From an uncultured Paracoccaceae bacterium (GTDB taxonomy: Bacteria > Pseudomonadota > Alphaproteobacteria > Rhodobacterales > Rhodobacteraceae): 64,000 nucleotides of DNA. Below the pieces are notes generated by a model. That model did no database searches. It was not told the origin of the DNA and was given only the letters and a program-made list of their open reading frames with translations. Position 1 is the stretch's first letter. Each line of letters opens with the position of its first letter. Location of the stretch: the NCBI GenBank assembly GCA_947493255.1, contig CANLQK010000002.1, forward strand, positions 372,001 to 436,000, read 5' to 3'. The translations under genes were made by a program, and so were the position numbers. Below, one piece after another: positions 36,712 through 43,295 of this stretch.

Positions 36712-37569
36712 TCAGTTCGTGCAAGGGATCGGGATCTCTACCACGTCTGCGCCGCGGCGCGTTCTAATTGTACAAATCTGTTCCGCTTCGATCTGCGCGG
36801 CTGGGGCTTCTGGGACCAGACCCAGCAAGCTGGCTTGATCAACCTCGATTGCAGCGGCGATTGTATCATCTTGCGAACCGACAAGAGACAGGGACAGGTT
36901 GCCGGTAGCTTGGGCTTGCGCCAATGCCGCCACCTGATCCGGTGTCACCTGTACTGTAACTGTCCGTGCGATTGTGGCGCCTGAGCGACCACTTTCAGAA
37001 GTCTGGTCGACTGCGACCAATTGAACACCGGCTTCGATAAGTTTTGTGACTTCACCTTCGAGACCGCTATCAAATCCAACTACACGGCCGCTCCAGTAGA
37101 CATCCACGCGGTCGCCAGGGGATAAGAAGCCCGACACGCCAGAAGACACGTCAACTTCGATCGCGAAAGCACGCATACCACGTGAGAGGAGGGCCGCGAT
37201 GCCGGCAACTTCGCCTGGCTCGGTTACTTTAGCGGCGAGAATGGGTTCGTTTGGTTCCATTTGGCGTATGACAACGCGCAACTTGTCTGCACCGGCGGAA
37301 AACAACTCTTCTTCCGTGCGGAAAACACCTTCAGGAAGGAACGGTTCTGCGTAACGGATCGGTATGATGTCTTCTGCTGTGATTTGTTCACCATGGGTCA
37401 TGACGCGATTAACTGCGTAAACTTCCACGGTGGGGACAGCCTGCGCAATCGCCGCGTTTTGCGCGGCCAAGGCTGCGTTCTGTTGTTCAAAATAGCCTTG
37501 AACCATATAGATGGCAAAACCTGCTAGGCCCATGCCGACTACAAGGACAAGTCCGAATACTGCTCGCAT
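36712..37569 (-). CDS. cpaB: Flp pilus assembly protein CpaB/RcpC
   Basis: A 285-residue periplasmic protein anchored by an N-terminal helix (about residues 2-22). An SAF domain (about 38-105, YAVNRVMTHGEQITAEDIIP) precedes an RcpC-type C-terminal domain (about 115-285) with a REF-like GMRAFAIEVDVSSGVSGFL segment and paired Cys residues near the end. It is thought to bridge the secretin and the inner-membrane parts of the pilus. The ATG at 37569 follows AAAGGAAAG. Upstream lies the minor pilin gene and its terminator. Confidence 0.92.
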   Translation of the reverse strand: MRAVFGLVLVVGMGLAGFAIYMVQGYFEQQNAALAAQNAAIAQAVPTVEVYAVNRVMTHGEQITAEDIIPIRYAEPFLPEGVFRTEEELFSAGADKLRVVIRQMEPNEPILAAKVTEPGEVAGIAALLSRGMRAFAIEVDVSSGVSGFLSPGDRVDVYWSGRVVGFDSGLEGEVTKLIEAGVQLVAVDQTSESGRSGATIARTVTVQVTPDQVAALAQAQATGNLSLSLVGSQDDTIAAAIEVDQASLLGLVPEAPAAQIEAEQICTIRTRRGADVVEIPIPCTN

Positions 37570-37631
37570 TGTCTTTCCTTTCGGGGTTCCACCAGACGGA
37601 CTGATGCTTCGATTGTTTCGATTCCTAATAC

Positions 37632-37659
37632 AAAAATGCGGCCACATTGTGCCGCATTA
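37632..37659 (-). terminator. Terminator after the minor pilin gene
   Basis: On the minus strand AATGCGGC pairs perfectly with GCCGCATT over an eight-base loop, followed by TTTG. It separates the pilin at 37712 from cpaB, making the pilin a separate or partly attenuated transcript. Confidence 0.8.
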
Positions 37660-37711
37660 ATGAACTTGCTGTGATTGTTGTGACTGACTTTAAGCGATGC
37701 CAGTTTCCCAC

Positions 37712-37900
37712 TTAATTGTGCGACACGCCTTCGTGCGTGCTTAGGAAAGCGCCAACTGACGTTGATTTGTCTGTAGCGCCATTTGCGATGATGGCGATCA
37801 GGGCAACAGCAAGGCCAACGATTGCAGCTGTCAGAACAACCCAATCGACTGTGACTGCACCGTCGTCTTGCGCGCGGAATTTTTTAAAGAACTTAAACAT
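37712..37900 (-). CDS. Flp-type (type IVb) pilin, diverged copy
   Basis: A 62-residue prepilin. A short basic leader (MFKFFKKFRAQDDG) ends at the Gly14 cleavage site, followed by AVTVDWVVLTAAIVGLAVAL, the hydrophobic helix, and a polar tail ending HEGVSHN. The residue at mature position 5 is Asp and position 6 is Trp, rather than the classical Glu-Tyr. It shares the leader and helix with the tandem pilins 200 bases away, but the tail is different and contains no matching end, so it may be a minor pilin. GGAG lies upstream of the ATG. A terminator follows. Confidence 0.85.
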   Translation of the reverse strand: MFKFFKKFRAQDDGAVTVDWVVLTAAIVGLAVALIAIIANGATDKSTSVGAFLSTHEGVSHN

Positions 37901-38043
37901 GTTTGCTCCGTCGATTTAGGCGTGTGTTGAATTTCAGGATAACCGGAAAATATGACCGGATTAGGCGCATCATCGGGCAACTTCGCAGCATTTCTAACCA
38001 ATGCAGTGTGGTAGATTGAGGATGATGTGTTCACCGTGTTCAG

Positions 38044-38077
38044 AAAAAAGGGGCCGCATCTGAACGACGCGGCCCCC
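38044..38077 (-). terminator. Rho-independent terminator after the tandem Flp pilin genes
   Basis: On the minus strand GGGGGCCGC pairs with GCGGCCCC over an 11-base loop and is followed by TTTTTT. It ends the short two-gene pilin unit, which allows strong independent expression of the pilins. Confidence 0.88.
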
Positions 38078-38107
38078 GTTTTGCGAAATCGCAATCTAAG
38101 GCAAAGC

Positions 38108-38293
38108 TTAGTAAGTAGCGATAGTCTGTGCGGACAGCTGGGAGCTGATCTTGTCGCCCAGAGCAGTTGTACCTTGACCAACAGATGTCAGAACAGCGAT
38201 GCCCAGGCCAACGATTGCAGCTGTAAGAACAACCCAGTCTACTGTTACTGCGCCGTCTTCGTCGTTGCGGAAGTTTTTGATAAAGTTAAGCAT
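38108..38293 (-). CDS. flp: Flp pilin (downstream copy of tandem pair)
   Basis: A 61-residue prepilin, leader MLNFIKNFRNDEDG cut after Gly14, then AVTVDWVVLTAAIVGLGIAV, and a Ser/Thr-rich tail ending SAQTIATY. The protein is identical to that of the next copy (38356-38541). The two coding regions differ at only four bases, all silent. The ribosome site is GGAG, weaker than the other copy's AGGAGG. It is processed by CpaA and polymerised by CpaF/TadBC. It is followed by a strong terminator. Confidence 0.92.
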   Translation of the reverse strand: MLNFIKNFRNDEDGAVTVDWVVLTAAIVGLGIAVLTSVGQGTTALGDKISSQLSAQTIATY

Positions 38294-38355
38294 TGGTAGT
38301 CTCCAAAAATTCTTGAGTATGCCCATGGGCAAAGATGTGTGTGCCGTAAGGCGAA

Positions 38356-38541
38356 TTAGTAAGTAGCGATAGTCTGTGCGGACAGCTGGGAGCTGATCTT
38401 GTCGCCCAGAGCAGTTGTACCTTGACCAACAGATGTCAGAACAGCGATGCCCAAGCCAACGATTGCAGCTGTAAGAACAACCCAATCTACAGTTACGGCG
38501 CCGTCTTCGTCGTTGCGGAAGTTTTTGATAAAGTTAAGCAT
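38356..38541 (-). CDS. flp: Flp pilin (upstream copy of tandem pair)
   Basis: A 61-residue prepilin identical in sequence to the copy at 38108-38293. The ribosome site here is AGGAGG, nearly ideal, in line with a major structural pilin made in large amounts. The mature protein begins AVTVDW, with Asp at position 5. Ser and Thr residues in the tail (GQGTTALGDKISSQLSAQTIATY region) would be accessible on the pilus surface and could in principle be glycosylated. It is the first gene after the AT-rich promoter region at 38690-38765. Confidence 0.92.
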   Translation of the reverse strand: MLNFIKNFRNDEDGAVTVDWVVLTAAIVGLGIAVLTSVGQGTTALGDKISSQLSAQTIATY

Positions 38542-38896
38542 TGGTTTCCCTCCTCAGGGCGGTATCTCAGTTTCAGTATCTTAAGGCGGTTGGCGTGTGC
38601 ACCGGCCTCTTGTTGGTGCGCTTTCCGTCTTGGATGAGCATTGTTTGACGTCTGAATGGGGCAGGAATTGGACAGCATTCGTGCAATTTTGCATCCTCTT
38701 AACTTTTTAAGGATTTTTCTTTTAAGAATTTGTTTTTAAATGATTTTTAAATTCTAAGTTCTTAATGGAGCTTCGGAATCGTTGCAAATACGTGTCTAGT
38801 TGGAGGTCTACGGGGGGATTGTTTACGATTTTGTGGCAGTTGTGTCCTAATTGGCCCTATAAACAATTTAACAAGAGGCAGGCGGAGACCGCGAAA
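38542..38896. promoter_or_regulatory. Divergent promoter region of the flp pilins and the lytic transglycosylase
   Basis: A 355-base gap without a convincing gene. Bases 38698-38765 are extremely AT-rich, with the motif TTTTTAA or CTTTTAA repeated at 38704, 38720, 38733 and 38744, a typical setting for A-tract bending and strong or regulated promoters. It contains a TTAA-N7-TTAA box (38736-38750). The rest is of normal composition. The reading frame running through 38765-38896 into the transglycosylase gene lacks a signal peptide and is not preferred. Confidence 0.6.
38736..38750. promoter_or_regulatory. TTAA-N7-TTAA box (CtrA-type binding site)
   Basis: The sequence TTAA-ATGATTT-TTAA matches the full binding-site consensus of the alphaproteobacterial response regulator CtrA, which controls pilus genes such as pilA in Caulobacter. 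It lies about 195 bases upstream of the first flp start codon. The surrounding DNA is so AT-rich that a chance match is plausible. Confidence 0.4.
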
Positions 38897-39748
38897 ATGC
38901 GGCGCACCATTATAATGTCGGCGCTCGGCGTCGTAATCAGCATGACAACTGCTATGGCTGAGAGCCATCGGTTGCAGGGCGACTTCACGTTTAGACGAGT
39001 CGGTGTACCGCAATCTGGCGCGTCAAACCGCATTACAGTTCAAATTGCACCTGCAGCGCCGTCTTCTCCAACTGGCCCAGCTGCGGCTGGTAGTGCTGTT
39101 TCCACGCCACGCGCCCCAGTGGCGCCAGCGATTGCGGGGTTGGCACCCGCGCCAAGCGGAGTCGAATGGTATTGGGACGCGATTTCACCGTCATTAGATG
39201 ATGCAAATGAAGCAAGTCTAGAAGCCGCAGTCACCGCATTACGCACTGCACCGTCCGGCCAAGGCATTCCGGCCCCCCGTCTTCAAGGCATGACAGAACT
39301 GGCAAACCGGTATGGTGTTGAGATTTTGACAGCGACGATCGGGACCAATGTATCACCAGCACTGGTGTTGGCTGTTATTTCTGTTGAAAGCGCTGGCCGA
39401 TCAGACGCTGTAAGCTCGGCGGGGGCGCAAGGGTTGATGCAATTGATGCCACCGACCGCTGCGCGTTTCGGTGTAGAAGATGCATTCGATCCGCGTGACA
39501 ACATATCAGGCGGGACGGCGTATTTGGATTGGCTGCTTAACGAATTCGACAACAAGGTGATTTATGCCTTGGCAGGGTATAATGCAGGCGAAGGCGCTGT
39601 GCGCAACAATAACGGTGTTCCGCCTTATGCTGAAACACGTGCCTACGTGCCAAAGGTATTGGCGGCATGGGAAGTTGCACGTGGTCTATGTATAACGCCA
39701 CCAGAATTGGTCACAGACGGCTGCGTCTTTAGAGTTTCCGGAGAATAG
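38897..39748 (+). CDS. Lytic transglycosylase (SLT family)
   Basis: A 283-residue periplasmic enzyme that cleaves peptidoglycan. A signal peptide covers about 1-21 (cut after AMA). An Ala/Pro-rich linker follows (about 48-90), then the SLT domain (about 135-265). The catalytic Glu164 sits in SVESAGRSD, followed by GLMQLMP, NISGGTAYLDWLL and GYNAGEGAV. It may open the wall for the pilus machine next door; that is inference. The start at 38897 has GGAG upstream. It ends one base before the HAD-UbiA gene, so the two are co-transcribed. Confidence 0.88.
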   Translation: MRRTIIMSALGVVISMTTAMAESHRLQGDFTFRRVGVPQSGASNRITVQIAPAAPSSPTGPAAAGSAVSTPRAPVAPAIAGLAPAPSGVEWYWDAISPSLDDANEASLEAAVTALRTAPSGQGIPAPRLQGMTELANRYGVEILTATIGTNVSPALVLAVISVESAGRSDAVSSAGAQGLMQLMPPTAARFGVEDAFDPRDNISGGTAYLDWLLNEFDNKVIYALAGYNAGEGAVRNNNGVPPYAETRAYVPKVLAAWEVARGLCITPPELVTDGCVFRVSGE

Positions 39749-39749
39749 A

Positions 39750-41186
39750 GTGTCCTCACACATGACAGACAAACCGCTGGTCTTGGATGCGGATGGCACA
39801 TTGCTGCGCACCGACATGTTACTAGAAGGCTTTTGGAAAGGGCTTGGCACCGATCCCATTGCGACGTTGAAGGCGATTACATTGGTTGGTGACCGCGCCG
39901 CGTTCAAGGCTGAAATTGCCCGCATCGCACCGCTGCGCGCGGATTTACTGCCCGTCCATGCTGATATTGCGGCGATGGCATTAGACGCCAAAGAACAGGG
40001 TCGTGAGGTCGCGATCGCGAGCGCATCTGATGTTTCATATGTGCAGCCTTTGGCAGATCATTATGGGATAGAGCGTATTTTCGCGTCAGAAGGTGGTGTA
40101 AACCTGAAAGGAACCGCCAAGGCGGAGGCCTTGGTCGCGGCATATGGTGAAGCGGGGTTTGATTACGCCGGCAATGACAAAAGTGACCGCAAGATTTGGG
40201 ATCATGCGGATCACGCGATTGTTGTGGGCGCAGCAGGTGGTGGCGCCAAAGGTCTGGCCAATGTCACGCAGCTTGATGGAGGGTGGTCTCCACGGGCTGT
40301 CCTGAAATCGATGCGGCCGCATCAATGGGTCAAAAACGTGCTCTTGTTTTTGCCGATGATTGCCGCACATGCCTTCTATATGGAAGCCTTCCTGACGGTC
40401 TGTTTGGGACTTGTCAGTTTTTCAGCTGCTGCATCGTGTATTTATATTGTGAATGATCTGTTGGATATCGAAGCCGACCGGTTGCACGTTAAGAAATGTA
40501 AACGACCCTTTGCGGCGGGGACCGTTCCTATTCCGATTGGCATGCTAACCTGCGCAATATTAGCGGTCATTGCTTTGGGCGTGGGTGCTGCGCTGTCGTG
40601 GCAAATGTTCGGCGTTGTTGCGTTCTATATGATGTTGTCTTTGGCATATTCTCTTCGTTTGAAACGGCTTCGGTGGATCGATATCGCGGTCCTTGCTTCA
40701 CTATATACATTGCGGGTTGTTGCAGGGGCGGCGGCAAGCGGCGTTGATGCCTCTATCTTCATGCTCATCTTTATTTTCCCGATCTTTATCACTTTGGGCT
40801 GTGTGAAACGTATGACTGAACTGGCTTTGGCCACAGACGACAAGCCGCTTCCTGGGCGCGGCTATGCCCGCGGTGACCTTGGTGATTTGCTCAACATGTC
40901 GGCCATTGGGATGGCGGGCGCGTTGGTTATCTTCTTCTTATATTCCTATTCTGATCAGGCGCTGGGCCTGTATCCGGATCAATGGTTGCTTTGGGTGGCG
41001 CTGATTCCGATCGCGGCATGGCTCTACCGAATGGTCCGGCTGGGTTACATGGGGCGAATGGACTACGACCCTATCGTGTTCGCGTTGAGCGATCGACGTG
41101 GATTGGGATACTTATTGATTACGTTGTCGCTGATGTTTTACGCGGCTGGCCTGTGGTCCGAGTGGTTTGGGAAATTGTTCGGCTAA
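39750..41186 (+). CDS. HAD phosphatase-UbiA fusion (decaprenyl-phosphate phosphoribosyltransferase type)
   Basis: A 478-residue protein. Residues 1-180 form a HAD phosphatase-like domain with motif LDADGT (Asp13, Asp15) and GNDKSD (141-146). Residues about 185-478 form a UbiA prenyltransferase domain with about eight helices, the NDLLDIEADR (235-244) and KRP (251-253) active-site segments. UbiA proteins of this kind transfer phosphoribose from PRPP to decaprenyl phosphate (as mycobacterial Rv3806c does). The HAD part could remove the 5-phosphate afterwards. The GTG start (39750) is supported by GGAG seven bases upstream. It converges on dprE2 and dprE1. Confidence 0.82.
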   Translation: MSSHMTDKPLVLDADGTLLRTDMLLEGFWKGLGTDPIATLKAITLVGDRAAFKAEIARIAPLRADLLPVHADIAAMALDAKEQGREVAIASASDVSYVQPLADHYGIERIFASEGGVNLKGTAKAEALVAAYGEAGFDYAGNDKSDRKIWDHADHAIVVGAAGGGAKGLANVTQLDGGWSPRAVLKSMRPHQWVKNVLLFLPMIAAHAFYMEAFLTVCLGLVSFSAAASCIYIVNDLLDIEADRLHVKKCKRPFAAGTVPIPIGMLTCAILAVIALGVGAALSWQMFGVVAFYMMLSLAYSLRLKRLRWIDIAVLASLYTLRVVAGAAASGVDASIFMLIFIFPIFITLGCVKRMTELALATDDKPLPGRGYARGDLGDLLNMSAIGMAGALVIFFLYSYSDQALGLYPDQWLLWVALIPIAAWLYRMVRLGYMGRMDYDPIVFALSDRRGLGYLLITLSLMFYAAGLWSEWFGKLFG

Positions 41187-41210
41187 GGCGAAAAATCAGA
41201 TTGCAGATAA

Positions 41211-41249
41211 AAAAAGCCCGACCGCGTGTTTCGCATGGTCGGGCTTTTT
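41211..41249. terminator. Bidirectional terminator between the HAD-UbiA gene and dprE2
   Basis: AAAAAGCCCGACC pairs perfectly with GGTCGGGCTTTTT around a 13-base loop. A- and T-runs on both sides stop both convergent units. Confidence 0.9.
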
Positions 41250-41271
41250 CTTTGGATGAAGCGATTTTTTG

Positions 41272-42009
41272 TTAGATCGACATCTTTTTGAAGATGGGTT
41301 CGGGGATCAGTTTGATCACGGTCATGACCGGCCACCAGATCCACTTGGTATATAATGTGTTACGTTTCTTGCCCAACGCCTTGTGGATGTCGGCAACAAC
41401 GGCGTCTGCAGTGGTCATGAATGGCTGTGGCCCCAAACCTTCTGTCATTGCGGTATCAACGGGGCCGGGTTTGACCGTCAGGACATGCACACCGTGTCGC
41501 CCCAGTGCATTGCGTAGGCCGGAAAGGTAGGTCGCAAAGCCTGCTTTAGCAGCGCCATAAACATAGTTTCCAACGCGACCACGGTCGCCCGCGACGGATC
41601 CAACGCCGACGATGGAGCCTTTGCCGTTCTCTTGAAGCACCGGCGCTAACATCTGTAAGAAACGGGCGGGGCCGGTCAAGCTGTCGGCAATAACGCCGTC
41701 CAAAATCGCGGGATCCGCATCAATTGCGTCTTGGGCTGGCATAGAACCAACGAAGACGGCGCAGTTGATTGTACCGCCTTGTGCGGTTGCTACATCGATA
41801 ATGGTTTGGAACGTTGCTGGGTCGCGGGCATCAAACATTACAGGATGTGTGCTGGCCGCGCCACGTGCTTGCGCATCGGCTGCGGTGGCCTGCAGGTCAT
41901 CCATACGGCGGCCTGCAAGAACCACATTGGCCCCTTGTTCGGCAACGGAGCGGGTGAAGGCCTTAGCGATGGTCGAGCTTGCGCCCAGAATAATCCAAGT
42001 GTCGGTCAT
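41272..42009 (-). CDS. dprE2: DprE2-like decaprenyl-phosphoryl-2-keto-erythro-pentose reductase (SDR)
   Basis: A 245-residue short-chain dehydrogenase. The cofactor loop is GASSTIA (9-15). Ser138 is in GVGSVAGDRGR, and the catalytic YGAAK at residues 151-155. The end WPVMTVIKLIPEPIFKKMSI closely resembles the mycobacterial DprE2 C-terminus. Together with DprE1 it epimerises decaprenyl-phosphoryl-ribose to the arabinose form at the 2' position. Its start overlaps the dprE1 stop by four bases (ATGA), which ties the two functionally. Confidence 0.85.
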   Translation of the reverse strand: MTDTWIILGASSTIAKAFTRSVAEQGANVVLAGRRMDDLQATAADAQARGAASTHPVMFDARDPATFQTIIDVATAQGGTINCAVFVGSMPAQDAIDADPAILDGVIADSLTGPARFLQMLAPVLQENGKGSIVGVGSVAGDRGRVGNYVYGAAKAGFATYLSGLRNALGRHGVHVLTVKPGPVDTAMTEGLGPQPFMTTADAVVADIHKALGKKRNTLYTKWIWWPVMTVIKLIPEPIFKKMSI

Positions 42010-43295
42010 GTCGGGGTCCTTAATGAGAGGCGACGTGTCATGTCGGTTTGAAGCAACCCGTCAGGGTCTGCTTTGGCGGCTACGGCCGCCCATTTCGGGT
42101 GATCGGGGTACATGGCTTTCACAGCCGCCCCGGAAGAAAGTGCGTCTTTGGCCAAATACAGACGGCCGCCAGCTGCAACTGTTGCCTTTTCTAAACGCGC
42201 GATCAGGTCACGGGCTTGCGGGCGGTTAGGGAAATCGACCGCCAATGTGTAGCCTTCCATCGGGAATGACATATACCCAGCGCGGCCAGGCCCCATGCGT
42301 TTCAACACAGCCAAAGGCGATGCAAGGCCGGAGCCTGCAATTGTTTCCATCATGGCGCGCAACGCGCCGGATTGATCGAGCGGAACAACACATTGAAACT
42401 GGTGGAAGCCGCGTTTGCCATAAAGGCGGTTCCAATCATGGATCTTGTCGAGTGGGAAAAAGAAATCCTGAATCGGGCGCACAACTGTCCGACCAGATTT
42501 AGGGACACGGCGGTAGTAGGCCGCGTTGAATGCTTTGACGATGGGGGCGGATAGGGCCCAATGCGGAGCGTCAAACGGGATTTTCTTTGCTCCGCGCAGT
42601 GTCGGGCGAAGGCCGCGGCAAGTTTCGCCTTCTTCGACAATGCCGCGCCCAAGTAAGGTGCCTGTTGCGGTCGCGTCGATCCAGCCAACGGTGTAGGGCG
42701 CGTCTGACGAATCCAGCAGCGCGATATGGTGGTCCCAATCGACCGCGCGTTGTTCAGTGACCAACATCAGGTCCCCCTTTGCTGGGGTTAGCTGGAGTGT
42801 CGCCTCTGTTATGATACCCGTTTGCCCAAGACCACCGCAGGTGGCTTTCCAAAGCCCAGCATTCTTAGGGGTGATCTTGCGTGTTTCATTGCCCTGAATA
42901 AGGGTGATGTCCGTAACGTGTTCGCAAAAGCTGCCTTTGTGATGGTGGTTTTTGCCATGCACATCCATGGCAATTGCCCCGCCTACTGTGGCAAAACCGG
43001 TGCCAGGCAAGACGGAAGGCAGCCAACCTTGTGGTGCCAAAACACGAGCAAGTTCGCCAAGGGTTATGCCTGTTTGAACTGTCAAAAGCCCTGCATCGCG
43101 GTCAAAGGAAATGATCCTGTCGATACGGGTCATGTCGATTGCATTTTGCGCATCGTTCAAAGCGGCATCGCCATAGGAGCGGCGGTTGCCTATGGCAGGG
43201 GCATTGGCGGTCATGTTTTTGGTGGAGTCCGGACGAGTTAAATCGCCATTGGCGCGCAGCGCGCGACCCCAGCCTGTATAAGATTTTTTGGTCAT
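42006..43295 (-). CDS. dprE1: DprE1-like decaprenyl-phosphoryl-ribose 2'-oxidase (FAD)
   Basis: A 429-residue flavoprotein. It starts with TGWGRALRA and RRSYGDAALN, then the FAD-binding LPGTGFATVGGAIAMDVHG and DVHGKNHH (111-118). The C-terminal half has FDAPHWAL, FFFPLDKIHDWNRLYG, FQCVVPLD and YLAKDA. This is the pattern of mycobacterial DprE1, which oxidises the ribose 2'-OH so that DprE2 can reduce it to arabinose. At the site equivalent to the benzothiazinone-reactive Cys387, this protein has Ala352. The start at 43295 overlaps the upstream gene by four bases. Confidence 0.88.
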   Translation of the reverse strand: MTKKSYTGWGRALRANGDLTRPDSTKNMTANAPAIGNRRSYGDAALNDAQNAIDMTRIDRIISFDRDAGLLTVQTGITLGELARVLAPQGWLPSVLPGTGFATVGGAIAMDVHGKNHHHKGSFCEHVTDITLIQGNETRKITPKNAGLWKATCGGLGQTGIITEATLQLTPAKGDLMLVTEQRAVDWDHHIALLDSSDAPYTVGWIDATATGTLLGRGIVEEGETCRGLRPTLRGAKKIPFDAPHWALSAPIVKAFNAAYYRRVPKSGRTVVRPIQDFFFPLDKIHDWNRLYGKRGFHQFQCVVPLDQSGALRAMMETIAGSGLASPLAVLKRMGPGRAGYMSFPMEGYTLAVDFPNRPQARDLIARLEKATVAAGGRLYLAKDALSSGAAVKAMYPDHPKWAAVAAKADPDGLLQTDMTRRLSLRTPT

